In this document: positions 11,544-23,089 of the stretch, piece by piece
How positions within the stretch are numbered: the stretch's first letter is position 1
Layout of the letters: every line of letters starts with the position of its first letter
Origin: Combretum micranthum
Taxonomy: Eukaryota; Streptophyta; Magnoliopsida; Myrtales; Combretaceae
Assembly: GCA_024138025.1 (NCBI GenBank)
Contig: JAMXBD010001378.1
Span: 186,001-250,000 of the forward strand
Length of the DNA: 64,000 nucleotides
Reading direction: 5' to 3'
Made by a program: the position numbers and the translations under genes
Notes under the pieces: generated by a model
The model's input: only the letters and a program-made list of their open reading frames with translations
Databases searched by the model: none
What the model was told of the DNA's origin: nothing

Positions 11544-12281
11544 CTTTGAAAGTAGTTCATCATTTGTTAGCTCATACTTTGGGGGACGCAGTAGTGGCCA
11601 TGGAACTGTTAGCTCCTTTGAGCTATTTTGTATGTATAGTATGTCTAGGAACTACCCATCAATGTAGGTGTGGAAGTTGCATTGTTCCTTAAACGCCAAG
11701 CTACTGATCCTCGAGTAAAAGGGCTTTATTGTGGAGGGTACATTACCAAATTGCTTAAGGGAATGAATTTGTTTCGAACACCAGCACCTGTACTCCATGT
11801 GTACAATCTGAGAGATCTCTGATGGTCCATTTCATGGATATGGGATGTGCAAAATTGGTACTAAATCTCCTCCGCTTCTGGTCCTGCTAGTGTTTCCACT
11901 TTATCATCCTTACGGGATTATGAGTTTCGTCGGCTGAGGAGAGAATTTCATGATGAGCGCAAGAAGGCTAAGCGCTTTAGGAAAGCTGTTTAGGGTTTTT
12001 TACAGTCATTGGCTACCTGTTGCTCACCACCACCCCCGAATATACCTCATTATGAATCTTCTTCAGAATATGGTTCTGACTCATCTCCTGATATTGATCC
12101 AGATAGCATTCGCATTGTTATGGATCCAGATGATGATGGTGGTGTTGACCAAGATGAGGATGATGATGAAGCTTCTGATGATGCTGCTCCTCCAGATGAT
12201 GATGGTGCTGTTGACCAAGATGAGGATGATGATGAGGCTTCTGATGATGCTGCTGCTGCAGATGATGATGGCGATGCATGA
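11544..12281 (+). pseudogene. Athila env-like ORF, decayed C-terminal part with acidic tail
   Basis: Scattered frames retain domain remnants (a MVHFMDMG-like segment near 11825-11850 and RRLRREFHDER near 11930-11960). The last part, 12009-12281, returns to the frame of 10920 and ends in a strongly acidic tail. The tail is built from a tandem repeat of about 66 bp (12130-12270) giving two copies of VDQDEDDDEASDDAA. The match in frame suggests the acidic tail was the natural C-terminus. Confidence 0.55.
12130..12270 (+). repeat. ~66-bp tandem repeat coding an acidic tail
   Basis: Two near-identical units with a GATGATGATG-rich core, encoding Asp/Glu-rich sequence; the copies differ at few positions. 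Confidence 0.8.
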
Positions 12282-13912
12282 TTTTGCCTTTCCTTTTCTT
12301 TATTCTGTTTTTCTATAGTCTGTACTTTTTGAGCTCCCGCTTTTTGGGAAGACTCTTATTTTGTTAATGGAACCATGTGTTTACTCTTTTTGGACTTAGT
12401 ATAAATTTTTCTTGCTTTACTGCTGTTTTTGTTCTGTTTTTGTTTTTCTTGCAGGTGTTAACTTCTAACTTGGTCGGATCACAATTGATTTGCTGCTGTT
12501 GATCAACTCTATTGCATTTTCTTCCTTTTTTCTGGTTCTACAATTTCATGATGCATCAACATTAAACCAGGGAAGTTATTTAGTGTCCTTTTCTAATAAT
12601 TTCTTTCTTGTCCTTTTCCTTGCTTGTGCTTAGATTAGGAAAGACATTGGGGACAATGTCTTGTTTAAGTGTGGGGAAGGGCTATTATAGAAGAAAGAAA
12701 TTATTTGGGTCTTAAATTGAGCTTCATATTACATATGCACTGTTAATCAAAATTCCCCATTTTAGAGTTTGCTAATGAGCTTTTAATGTTGATATGATGT
12801 AATATGTTAGAATCTTGAAATTATACTCATTTTTGTTTAGAAAGATAGCATAAAAAAATAAATAAATAAAATGAAGAATAGTGACTTTGTGTGCCTTACT
12901 CGCCTATTTTGAACTTAGTTTACTTAGTCAAAATTTTGAAATAAAATCTAAGTGAGGTAAACTTACTTGCCATTTAATGATTGAATTTAGAGTTATGAAA
13001 AAGGTCAAAGTCCTTAGTTTAAAAGTTTAATGGTTGTGCTTCTAAGCTTGTTAGGAGTATATTTGCTTTTCAATCACTTTGAGAGCTCTTATAACTTTTT
13101 GTGAAAGGGGCATATGAAATCTATCACTTAGTGATTCTTCTTAAATAATCTTAAAAAAAAAACAAAACAAATAAAAAAAAAAATAAGCCTATACTCCAAT
13201 GACTCAAAAATTTGAGTTATGAGTATCCAAACTTGAATGTTAGAGTGAGTAGAGAGTTTTTAGGGGTCCCTTTAAAACCTGGTCACTTGGGTGACGAGCC
13301 CGGGATGTGCCGACTCGATAAACTCACTATAACGAGAAGGGCGGAAAGGAAAAAGTTCATTACATGAGCTTGAAAAAAAATAATAATAAAAGCTGAAAAG
13401 AAGCGGGCAAAAACCCTTCCAGAGGTAAAGAAAAGATGGAGGCAAAAACCTCTCACTCTGAAGGCTAAAAAATTTTTTTTAAGAGATTTAAAAAAAGAGG
13501 AAAAAAATCTAGGGGAATGATGGATGCCATATACTTTCATTTAAGGTTTTTGAGTTTAGAGAGGTGATTGAACGGTTTATATGCTTGCTAGTAAGTGGTG
13601 AGATGTGATCATGACACTTTTTGCTTTGTTTGAATTTGTATCTCCTTTATAACTTTGGAATTGGTTATTAAATGGTGAGATTAACAGTTTGAATTACTTG
13701 GATTAGTTTTGAAATTTTGATTGTAGTGTGCTAAGTGCAAGTACAAATATGGTAGGTTTGAGCAATAGGCACCAATGAGTCACTTTGGCTTGATGGAATT
13801 CAAGAATGCTATGTTTGATGTGAAATTTTCTGATGAGTATAATTGATGATAGATTCTTTTGTTTTTGTTTTGTTTGCTTGAGGACAAGAAAACGACTAAG
13901 TGTGGGGAAGTT
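12282..13912 (+). other. Athila 3' untranslated region with two further PPT-like tracts
   Basis: Non-coding, AT-rich. AAGTGTGGGGAAG occurs at 12667-12679, preceded by an inverted repeat AGACATT...AATGTCT (12642-12661), and again at 13898-13910. The second copy ends two bases before the LTR and is therefore the likely plus-strand primer. Several short A-rich runs occur near 13150-13500; the open frame on the minus strand at 13283-13540 looks accidental. Confidence 0.7.
13898..13910 (+). promoter_or_regulatory. Polypurine tract of the Athila element
   Basis: AAGTGTGGGGAAG lies directly upstream of the TGATAAGTGTC start of the 3' LTR (13913). It would prime plus-strand DNA synthesis. Confidence 0.8.
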
Positions 13913-14141
13913 TGATAAGTGTCTTTATATCCTTAATTTTGGTGCTATTTGAACATTCTTGATATGTAATTTTTGGGATTTCATGGAGAAAAGGACATTT
14001 ATTTTGTGAAAAATTCATTTCATGGTTTAAAAATCATTTTTAGAAGTTTTTATGATGATTCAAAGGAAATCAAAGCAAATTAAACAAATTTGAATCAATT
14101 TTATTCAAGAAGGAATTTCATGTTTTCATTCTTCTCATTCA

Positions 14142-14395
14142 TCTTGGCCAGGAAGGACACTAGGGAAGACAACAGAATGCTTTATTGAAGAAAAGTGTTT
14201 CAGCCTTACCCTTATCCTTGGCCAGGAAGGACGCCAAGGAAGACATCAGTAGCTACACATGAAGAAAGTTTTCAGCCTTTTTATTCATCCTGGCCAGGAA
14301 GAACGTTGAGGAAGGAAACAGAATGCTCTTAGGCCGAATTTCAGTTATTTTGCCTTCATCCCTGCCCCGATCCTGGCCAGGATGACACCCAGGAT
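14142..14395 (+). repeat. Four ~70-bp palindrome units upstream of TATA
   Basis: The units are centred on CTTGGCCAGGAAGG (about 14142 and 14217), CATCCTGGCCAGGAAG (about 14286) and the perfect palindrome ATCCTGGCCAGGAT at 14370-14383. They are GC-rich in an AT-rich LTR and end about 30 bp before the TATA box. Confidence 0.8.
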
Positions 14396-14416
14396 GAATT
14401 GGGATTTTTCCAAAAC

Positions 14417-14425
14417 TATAAATAG
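14417..14425 (+). promoter_or_regulatory. TATA box of Athila LTR
   Basis: TATAAATAG follows the palindrome array and is the best candidate for the promoter of the genomic RNA. Confidence 0.7.
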
Positions 14426-15363
14426 TGCTCTATTTTCTTGTTTTATAACTTTTAGATCATTTTTTTTAGGCTCTAAGACAGAAATTACGAAGGAAATTAC
14501 GAAGGACTTTGCTAGGGCATCCATTGAAGATCTCAAGACATCAATTAGGGTTTATTCTTTCTATCATGATTCTTTCTATTTCCTTTAGATCTTTTGTTCT
14601 TATTATAAATCTCATGGAGGAGTAGATTCTTATACTCTTCATCTTATGAAACCCTAACCATACGAATTGAAATGTCTTTTGATTAATGATGTTCATGCCT
14701 TTGTATCATTCATGTGATTCAATAGTCTTGTGATTGATTTGTGCACAAATTAATTGCATGTTTGATTTTATTGGATTGAAAGAGGTTTCATTCAATTAGA
14801 TAGATCTTCATGAATAGAGGAATTGTTAATTTCACCTAGAGGTAGGGAAATTACGATTTCTGCTATAAAGAATTTAATTCTTGTTCAAGGATCATGATCT
14901 TTAATGCAATTCTATGTGATGTTAGTAAGGGAGAGGTCTCTACTATCTCATTTAGGGTTAGGAATTGATTAACTCGAGGGAGGAATTGATTTACTTGTTG
15001 AGATCCTGTAGTGCAAAGCATGAATGATTCATTAATCAATCTTTTATCATAAGAACTTTAGGTTTAGGGTGGATCAAGGTGAAGAGTATGTCTTGTGATT
15101 GAATTCATCTTTGAAAGCAAACATTAGTTGATCTTAGAGCTTGCTTAATCTTCTACTTAGTAGTAAATTGTAGATCTCTCTCCAAAATTTAGGCTAAATA
15201 GTAGAGAACCGGTAATAGTAGTACTTGCTCTTCAAAATCCCTGAGGACGGCACCCTAAAATCTATGCTACGTCGAATAGGTACGCTTGCCTAGCTTTGAT
15301 CGTAGATTTAATCAGGTTTATAAATTTTAGAAATTAATACGATCAGTAAAACATCATCAATCA

Positions 15364-15697
15364 TTTTTCTTCTTTTTAAGTAAAATAAACTTTAGGAAAA
15401 AGAAAGTATAGAGATTATTAGACTTTAACTACTTTCAAAAAGTATTACCCTCTTAATTCCTAAAGAGGTAAGAGACTTAGAAAAACAAAAATCATTCTTT
15501 TGAAATTTAAAAGACTAAGGAAATGGAATTAAGAAGGAGAAAATACCCATTTCAAATGACTTAAGAAAATTTTCTAGCAAGCTAAGTAGAAATTTTCAAA
15601 AGTTTACTTTTCCAAATTTTTAGAAGACTTTGCTTTTACAAAAAATTCATAGTTGAGACAACTTCATTAAATTAATGTATTTGACATGAGTCAATGA

Positions 15698-15728
<31 letters not shown>

Positions 15729-16371
15729 CATTTTAAAGGTCTTTCAAACCATTATAATATATATATCTTTGATTCAAGTTTTTGTAAAAAGAAAAAAAAA
15801 AAGAAAAAAATAAGTTTTCAAAATTCGTGGTGAATATGATCACCACTGTTTTAGAGCTCAAATGATTAGTTTGATGAAAATAGTTTTAGAATTGGATAGA
15901 TTCTTTCGAACAGGTAGAAAACGGTATATTATATACGCAATTTCAACTTAAAATGACCAAGTTATGGCCATTTTAGGTTGGAATTACCTTCTATACGAAT
16001 TTTAACGATCTTATGACATAGTTTTTTATAAGTACCATAGAATCAACAGGAAATACTCATTATGAGTATTCTTCTTGATTAGGTGATCCCGAGGAGGAGT
16101 GTTCGTACCCGGAGGATTATTTCGATTAATGGAATTACCGATCGACTCATCCATAAGAAAGAAGTGTCATCATGGTCGAGTGAGTCTACTCCCCTTTATT
16201 TTTCATACTTATGTCTGTCTTTGTAAATTTAGTTGCATTAGATTTAAGGAAAGATAAAATGGAAGTTGTATGATAATATGTTGAACGAATATTAAGTATA
16301 TCGAAGCATGAAATGCTTGTAATAAATTGTATATTTATTAGCATGTTGAAGTGTCTGACATTGGATGATTA
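15364..16371 (+). mobile_element. Tekay-type LTR, middle segment (interrupted)
   Basis: Homologous to 62400-63470 throughout: the gttgagacaacttcatt block, a (TA)n tract, the gtagaaaacggtatattata block at about 15915, and the segment around gtgtcatcatgg at about 16166. Its beginning was displaced by the Athila insertion; its continuation is 21536-22442. The last five bases GATTA (16367-16371) are one copy of the TSD of the unit inserted at 16372. Confidence 0.75.
15699..15721. repeat. (TA)n microsatellite
   Basis: Uninterrupted TA dinucleotides inside the LTR. A (TA)n run also occurs at the matching place in the LTR at 27771-31529 (28699-28718). Confidence 0.9.
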
Positions 16372-17001
16372 TGATAGATTCAAAAGACCAAGTTTTAAAT
16401 TTATAAATTTTCTAAATTGTTTTCTTTTCAACTATGGTCTTACAGGGCAAGCGCCCATCAGATGTAGCATAGAGAAATGATCTAGGTCATATTCCTAAGG
16501 AACGTTGATGAGTACTTCTACTCACTCTTTTCCTATTATCAAGCCGAAAAAATCAAATTTGATTTTATATACATAAAACTAAACTAAATCTAATATTCAC
16601 AGATTTCGCAGCAAGCATACAAAAGGATAAATCAATTCACAAGGTTGCTTGGGTCATGCTTCACCTAAGATCTATTCATATAACTCAAGAATTTTCTCAA
16701 AAAGTTATATTGATTATTGAACCATTGGATTCACTAAATTATGCTAATGCTTCTCTCAAAGTCAAAAGCACCTAAACCTAAGCCAAACTGTCGAAATGTC
16801 TTCCTGACTATTAGCAACTTAAATTTGCGTAAAGAACAAGAATCCTTCGTTTTAAAACCAATATGATGAATTTCAAAACGAGTGATGGAAGATTTGACCA
16901 TCCCTATCTCTAGGTGATCATGAGAAATCTCATCAATAGCTTTAGATCTATTCATTAAATCAACCTTTCGGTATATTTTTAACAAAATTCAAACATGAAT
17001 C
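16372..17001 (-). mobile_element. 1.7-kb LTR-like unit, first part (solo LTR of an Athila-like family?)
   Basis: The unit runs TGATAG...TTTATCA (16372 to 21535), flanked by GATTA on the left and GATCA on the right; the undisturbed homologue at 63470 reads GATCA, so the left TSD copy mutated. Without the LTR nested at 17002-20457 it is about 1.7 kb. On the minus strand it starts TGATAAAC, like the TGATAA start of the Athila LTR. It contains no recognisable coding sequence. I infer a solo LTR; a non-autonomous element is possible. Confidence 0.55.
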
Positions 17002-19721
17002 TGTAAACCCCGGTTTTTCCAGTAACCAAGATAAATCGAGAACCAGAAACCAAAACCCTAAACCGGAATAGCTTAAGATGGGAGTAAGACCTAGGAACCC
17101 TGAATCCGGTTTTTCCTCGGTTTCCAATTAAGAAACTTTTTAGAGAAAAATTAATCTTGAAAATAGTTCTTGAATATATTGCAAACCAAGAAAAGATCAG
17201 ATTTTGAGAAAATTTCAATTTCGGGCCTTCCTGATACCCGTTACAGAAAAGCGTGTCCCGGAACTTGAATTTCAAAAAAATTACTTGTGAATACTCATTT
17301 GAATCGAAATTAAATAAGGATTCCAAAAATATGAATTTCAAAATTTTTTCGGTTTATGAAAAATACATTTATAGCCTTTTTATTCGTATTTTCTTACTAC
17401 CGGTAATTAAGTTGTCTTCATTACTATTCATTACTATTCACAAGTATAACCTACTACACTCATAAGCCATACCTTATTCTTACATCCTTACAAACACTCC
17501 ATTACATTTTCTTTTCCAAGAATTATTTGTCTCTAAATAATTATTACTAATTATGACTTTTAATACACAAAACTATCAAAACAATTTAAATAAAAATTCA
17601 AACCCCTCTCTCCATGCAATGGCCGACGTGATCCTCCCCAATTTAGCTCCATTGTGTAATTTTTTTTTTTTTATTTTTTAATCTCATTTAACCTAATTTC
17701 ACTTCATATATAAACCACTTTCTCTCTCTCTCTCTTCATTCTTCTCATTTCAAAAATTTCTAAAGGTGAAAAAGCTCTCTTTCTCTCCTCCCCCCTCCAT
17801 TTTGCCGTGAGCCCATGGCTCATTTCACACACACATAATTTTTTTTTTCATTTGTCTTCTATTTTACCTTAAGTAAAAGAACTTTACTTCTTTTACCTTT
17901 AGATCCTTGTATGCCAAGGATATTCTTGAAAATTTCATTTAAAGATCCCCATAAGCTCTTGCTAGGTACAAGGAAATATTAATACAAGAATACCAAACCA
18001 TCACAAAGTAGATCTTGCATTTAAACAAGCTTTCATGCCATGAGCTTCATGATCATCCATCTAAAAGTTGTTTTGAACAAAAGACCTTTCATAAAAATTT
18101 AGTTTTTATGTTTTCAAAACCTATTTAAGCATTTAAGATGGTAGATCTATCATTTTACCATCCATATTCATGTAGGCATTTAGGATCTCATATCTATTTT
18201 GAGTTTTTGTGCATTAATAGTCATCAAGACCTATGTCTTGAGTAAATAAGGTTGCTAGTATATAGATCTCCAGGTAGATGAGTTAAGGAAACCAAAAAGG
18301 AAAGCTCTTTCCAAGAAATGAAATAGGATAAATTCGGATGACATGGAAAACCTAGCTTAAAAACCCTTTTATCAACTTCAAAACATATATTTTACAAGAA
18401 AAATGAAGCCTATAGGTGATAGATAATGTTTGATGATAATTTTCATGAGTTTAAATGAGTTTTTACCAAGGAAAATATTTAAAACAAGAGATGAAGTCAA
18501 ATAGAAATTTTGGGTTGAAAGTTCTTGGTAGGGAAAATTCGTAATACTGAATAGGTGGTTAGAAAACACTAATTTTCCAACCTCAAAAATGGTATTTTCT
18601 TAAATGAATAAAGTCCTTAGGGTATAGATAAAGTAAATACCTAAAGTTCTAAGTATAAAATGCATTTTTCTTAAAGAAATCAACATAAGAATGAGTTTTG
18701 CAAAATTCAGATTTTTGGACCAACCCTATTATAAGACTCACTTATAAGTTTACAAATAAAGATTTAATTAAAGAAATAAAGGCCTTAGGATATAGTTAAT
18801 GTAAGGGTCAATTTTTCTTTAGAGTAAATAGAATTTTCCTAAGGAAAATCCTTATAACAAGTAAGAGTGACCAAGTGTATCAAATCTACTAGTTAACAAA
18901 TGGCATTAAAGGGTTTCCTAAGATAAAGGTTATTTAAATTCTTTTAATCTATAAAATTATAAGAACTTAAGCACATAAGAGTTCATATCATGACATTCAT
19001 TATAGGGAAATTCATTACCATGGCATTTATTTTCATTCTACACTTAGGAACCTCAAGAGCATTCATGAAAATCACATTTTTAGAAATCAACATACCTACT
19101 GGTCAGAACTGATCCTTCATTTCTGAGACTTAAATGTTTTCAAAACTTGATTTAAATAAAATATTTATAAATCTCTTTCGAAGTAGGTAGAAATCGATAT
19201 AAAATTTGCGAAATTTCGAGTTAAAACGGCCAAGTTATGACCATTTTAAATCGGGACTTTGGAAATGACGCGAATTTCGATTTCACTAAGTTGTCTTAGA
19301 GTTTTGACATTCTTAGATGGTAGAATACTTATTAGGGTGTTCTTTTGTGTTTAGGTGAACCTGAGGATGTCGAGTCATTACCCCCGGATTATTACTACTA
19401 AGAGACTGGTGAACCAATGGCGGAATGAGTTTTCTCTTCCCAATTCGTTTATTGTATGTGATTGATAATTTAGTGCACTAGAGTGTAGGTCAAAAGAAAT
19501 GAATATGTAGGATGGGGAATAATGGGAAATTGTATATTGATGATGATATGAGAACTAAAAATAAGAATATCAAAATCGGATGATAATTTCTGGTTGTGTA
19601 GTTGGTTATGATGTATTGTTTGAGAAATTGCTTGATCGCCTGAATAAAACGACTTAATCAACTATTCGGACTAATGCCAAATTCAGACATATGCATATCA
19701 TAATGGGAAGGAGCATTAGCA

Positions 19722-19850
19722 TTGGTTGGTTAATCGTGATCTATAAACGAGATTAATTGGTTGGTTAATCGTGATCCATAAACGAGATTAATTGTAGGTT
19801 AATTGTGATCCAGAAACGAAATAATTGTTGGTTACCCATGAACCATAAAC
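19722..19850 (+). repeat. ~42-bp tandem repeat in LTR (type II cassette)
   Basis: About three degenerate units of GGTTAATCGTGATCCATAAA with GAGATTAATT. A related array is found in reverse at 56170-56290. Confidence 0.8.
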
Positions 19851-19916
19851 AGCATAAAGTTAGTACCGCAGTATTCATTAATCTGCTAACCCGGGATGGA
19901 GGGCGCAAGTCCATCC

Positions 19917-19943
19917 ACATATGATTTCCGGCTAGTCATATGT
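19917..19943. promoter_or_regulatory. 27-bp palindrome, 8-11-8
   Basis: ACATATGA and TCATATGT arms around the 11-base core TTTCCGGCTAG. A perfect 8-bp inverted repeat. Confidence 0.75.
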
Positions 19944-20457
19944 ATGTTGTTCTCATGTGTTTGGTGCATTCACTTGTTTGTATAATCACTTGTTTGAACT
20001 GTTGTGATGAATGTTGTTGTGGAAGATTTCAATCACTAAGCTAGTTAGCTTACGTCCCTACAGTTTCTTCCTTTTGCAGCTACCGAATATATGGCTTAGA
20101 TAGCGTCACCCGACCGCACAGGTACAAGAGCTAGGAGTTTCCCCTAGAAGTTGGAATTTCTATTTAGACTTCCATAGGAAACTTTTAAGACTTTGGATGA
20201 TTGTATAAGGCCACTAAATATTCTTTTGCAGGGGAATGCCCCTTAGTAAATGTAATATTTATTTATGCATCATGAGTTATATCCTACTGCTAATGTATGC
20301 CAAGTTAAGCTTTTTCTCCATTCGGACTTGTATTCTATTGTCGTAAAGGTACGCCTTACATCTATACGAGGCCCTCGAAGGACTAAGGTGGTAATTCGAG
20401 AGTTTTGTATGGCATGTGGCGGACTGTTACGTTTAGAGTACCCTATGGGGCGTGATA

Positions 20458-21535
20458 GAATCCAATGGGATACACCATCCAATTAGACTCATTCTTTAGG
20501 TGCAAGCTATTGAATACAATAAAATCAACACATTTGAAATTAAGAACAAAGGAATCACATGAAATCAATCAGGGATCCACAATACCCAAGCAATATTAAA
20601 CTACTCCTCCATAGATAAAACAATATAAGTCAATAACAGGGAGAAATAGAAAGGATCTAAAATTAAATTAGCAATACAAACAATGCTCCTTGATAAATTG
20701 ATACACTCAAGCACAAATGCTTCTGTGAAAATACATACAAGTATGTTTTTTTCTTGTCTCTGTCTCTCCTTTTCTTGTTCTTCTTCTTTCTTTTCTTGTT
20801 CTTCTCTCCTTTTTGTTCTTCTCTCCATCTTCATTTTATAATGATCTTTGCATAAATGGAATTAAATGCTCATTGATGGAGGAAATGAGAAGTTATGGGA
20901 GTTACGGGTCTTTTGGCTTTTCAAAGTCTCATATAAATGGAATTAAATGGTCATTATGGAGGAAATGGGACGTTACGGGAGTTACGAGTCTTTTGGCTTT
21001 TCAAAGTAACACCCCTTTAATGTCTAATAGATGTTTCTTTAATAAATAGGGGGTTACTATTCAATAAAAAAGCCGTTTCTCAAAAAGTAACGGACTGTCA
21101 AATCAACAGGTTTAGGAATAGGGACACAGCTTGTCCCAGAGTCGTGTCCTTTGCTGTGCATTTTTTTCTTCACTGTCACGACTTGGGACACGGCTTGTCC
21201 TAGAAATGTCCCTTGCAAAGTTAATTTCCCAGATTGACACGGTTTGGGACAAGTCATGTCACTATTGTGTCTTTTCAAAACTTAAGATTCAGACCTTGAT
21301 TGTGCTTTTCCTTGACATGGTTGAAAGGCATGGCATGTCTTTATTCTGTTAACCACTTTTTGGTCTACACTTTGCATTTTTTACTCGCTTTTCCTTCTTT
21401 CCATAAATAACTCCTTTAAAGGCCTGAAAGCATAAATTAATATTTTTAAGTACCAAATTCATAATATTTATTAATAAAATGATCAATAAAAGTCCATTTT
21501 GACATTCATAAAATAGGAATAATTTTAGTTTATCA
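20458..21535 (-). mobile_element. 1.7-kb LTR-like unit, second part
   Basis: Continues the unit that begins at 16372, starting with the right TSD copy of the nested LTR. Inverted repeats GGACAC/GTGTCC (21122-21127, 21144-21149) and GGGACA/TGTCCC (21185-21190, 21207-21212) form a cluster. On the minus strand this precedes a TATA-like sequence near 20840. The unit ends TTTATCA at 21535. Small frames here (20601, 20813, 21057, 21131) show no family features. Confidence 0.55.
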
Positions 21536-22442
21536 GATCACCTATAAGAAAATAAAATATGACGGCTAGGCTTTAAACAAAAGTTGACACATACACTTCA
21601 CATGTTGAGTCACATTGCATTCGTTATTATACAATTGGTGAGACAAGTGTATGATAGTGGTGGTAGGCATAACCGATATATCATGTATGTGGCGAGTAGG
21701 AGCTGGCAAAAACTACATAAATTGGTGGCTAGTAGGAGCCGGTAATAACTATATGTTTTTTATGGCGTATAGGAGCCGGTAAGATCTATAAAAAATCTTT
21801 TAAAAAAAGTAGTGGTCATAATCGGCTGGAATACCTAACCTCGAATGAAAGGCATAATTCATTCAACATATGATTCCAAAAAAATCATATGTCTTCTATG
21901 CTCATATTTTTGTTGCATCCCATTTGCTTGCTTAACAAACTTGGTTGATATTTTGTTTCAGGTATGAATTTTGGGATTTATTCACTAAGCCTGTAAGCTT
22001 ACACCCCTATAGATATTTGCATTCTCAGGAACACTTGTTTTTGTACCCGAGGTCTCCTCTTATCCACGTAAGTTTTCTTTTGGAGCTTTTGAAGGAAATC
22101 TACTTGAAGAATTAGATTAAAATTCCTTTGAAATCTTTTGATGTAGTATTAAGTTATTGTAAAGACTATTAGCTATTTCGATCTTCGGGTTTTGGCGAGG
22201 GTATGCCCCTAAGAATCATATAATAGACCTTTGATTATTAATATTATGATCTATTTATTTCTGAATTCTTGTATGTTCATTATTACTTGCTTAGACCATG
22301 CTTCCCAAAAGAATTTCCTATTACCATATTAGACGCCTTACATACAATACCAAGACTTTCGCATGACTAAGGTAGTCATTCTTAAGTTTTGATACCATAT
22401 GTGGCGAACTGCCACATTTAGAGTATCCTTCGGGGTGTAACA
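21536..22442 (+). mobile_element. Tekay-type LTR, 3' end
   Basis: Continues the LTR of 15364-16371. It contains the gtaggagccgg tandem repeat (21675-21795), the palindrome at 21866-21892 and the end CGGGGTGTAACA at 22442. No primer-binding site follows, so it is a solo LTR or the distal LTR of an element whose remainder is not here. Confidence 0.75.
21866..21892. promoter_or_regulatory. 27-bp palindrome, 8-11-8
   Basis: ACATATGA and TCATATGT arms; the core TTCCAAAAAAA has lost the usual CCGG centre. Confidence 0.7.
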
Positions 22443-23089
22443 AAGCTGTCTGGTAAGTCAGAGTGTACAGGATTCTACTATATTTATTATATAATATAGA
22501 TATAAGATTTTTCTATAATCTGTCAAGATCGTAGAGAATCGGTATCCCCTACCAAATAATGAAAATTGGATAACAACTAACAAAATTACAATATTTAATT
22601 ATTTATACAAACTATCAAATTTTGTATGCTTAGTTTATCATAGCCTACATTTCTAACTTCAATAAAGTCTGTTGGAGAAGCACTCTTCACACATTCATAA
22701 CCTGATCCTAACTAATGTTATTCCTGCACAAAAACTGGAGGGGGTGAGCGAACCATGGGCTCAGTGAGATAATCTGACCAGACCACACATCAAACAATAA
22801 TAAATAAATTTAATTATCAAGCATATGCCATGCAACAATTAATCATATGTGCAATACAAGTTTGGAAATCCGGAATCCAAACAGGATGTAGATTTACGCC
22901 ATCTCATTGGGGTTGGAAGGAAGCCATCACGAGCGATGTACCGTGCCCAGGAGAATTAGGGAGCCAAGGAAGAATGTGTACCATAAACTCTCTCAAATTG
23001 TTTTAAAACATTTCACTCTTATCCTTGGAACAAAGAAACACCATTAAGTATTAGCCATTTCATGTCGATACCATAAGCAGTGTTCCTTC
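22443..23089 (-). mobile_element. LTR of a related family, part 1 of 3
   Basis: Aligns with 24010-24420 of the LTR at 23689-27770: the aaccatgggctcagtga block, the aatccaaacaggatg block and the ataccataagcagtg block. By that alignment roughly 90 bp of its terminus are missing, consistent with interruption by the LTR ending at 22442. It continues at 35199 after removal of the nested LTRs. The last bases CCTTC (23085-23089) are the left TSD of the LTR at 23090. Confidence 0.7.

Larger units (their letters stand above)
4007..15363 (+). mobile_element. Athila-type Ty3/gypsy retrotransposon, 5' LTR not in window
   Basis: The order is gag, protease, RT, RNase H, integrase, long spacer, env-like ORF, polypurine tract and 3' LTR, which is the Athila plan. 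The pol-env spacer contains the gggaggcaaccca-type motif after integrase that I associate with Athila elements, and AAGTGTGGGGAAG precedes the LTR. The 5' leader is interrupted at 4006 by another LTR, so the left LTR lies outside the window or was lost. At least eight frame breaks in gag-pol and several in the env-like ORF show a long-dead copy. The exact right end (15356-15363) is uncertain because no TSD partner is visible. Confidence 0.85.
13913..15363 (+). mobile_element. 3' LTR of the Athila element
   Basis: It starts TGATAAGTGTC next to the polypurine tract and ends in one of several closely spaced CA dinucleotides (acatcatcaatca). Four 70-bp palindrome units at 14142-14395 precede a TATA box at 14417-14425. 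The 3' end carries ccctgaggacggcaccc, typical of the U5 end of Athila LTRs. After it the sequence resumes inside a Tekay-type LTR, showing the element had inserted there. Confidence 0.75.
17002..20457 (+). mobile_element. Solo Tekay-type LTR with TSD GAATC
   Basis: TGTAAACCCCGG at the start and GGGGCGTGATA at the end (normally TGACA), flanked by GAATC at 16997-17001 and 20458-20462. The length is 3456 bp. A TATA-like ATATATAAACC at 17705-17715 is followed by CT-rich leader sequence. A roughly 42-bp tandem repeat at 19722-19850 and the 27-bp palindrome at 19917-19943 lie toward the end. No open frame resembles a protein; short frames at 20265-20486 on both strands are chance. The lone LTR with a perfect TSD indicates recombination between the two LTRs of a former full element. 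Confidence 0.88.

Noticed and set aside
12009..12281. Independent small acidic protein gene
   Set aside because: It is in frame with the env-like ORF at 10920 and occupies the C-terminal position, so it is better read as the tail of that decayed ORF.
13283..13540. 85-codon minus-strand frame
   Set aside because: Phe-rich translation of an A-rich 3' untranslated region of the Athila element.
20265..20486. Two overlapping 70-73-codon frames on opposite strands
   Set aside because: They lie across the end of a solo LTR and its TSD; homologous positions in other LTRs are not open.
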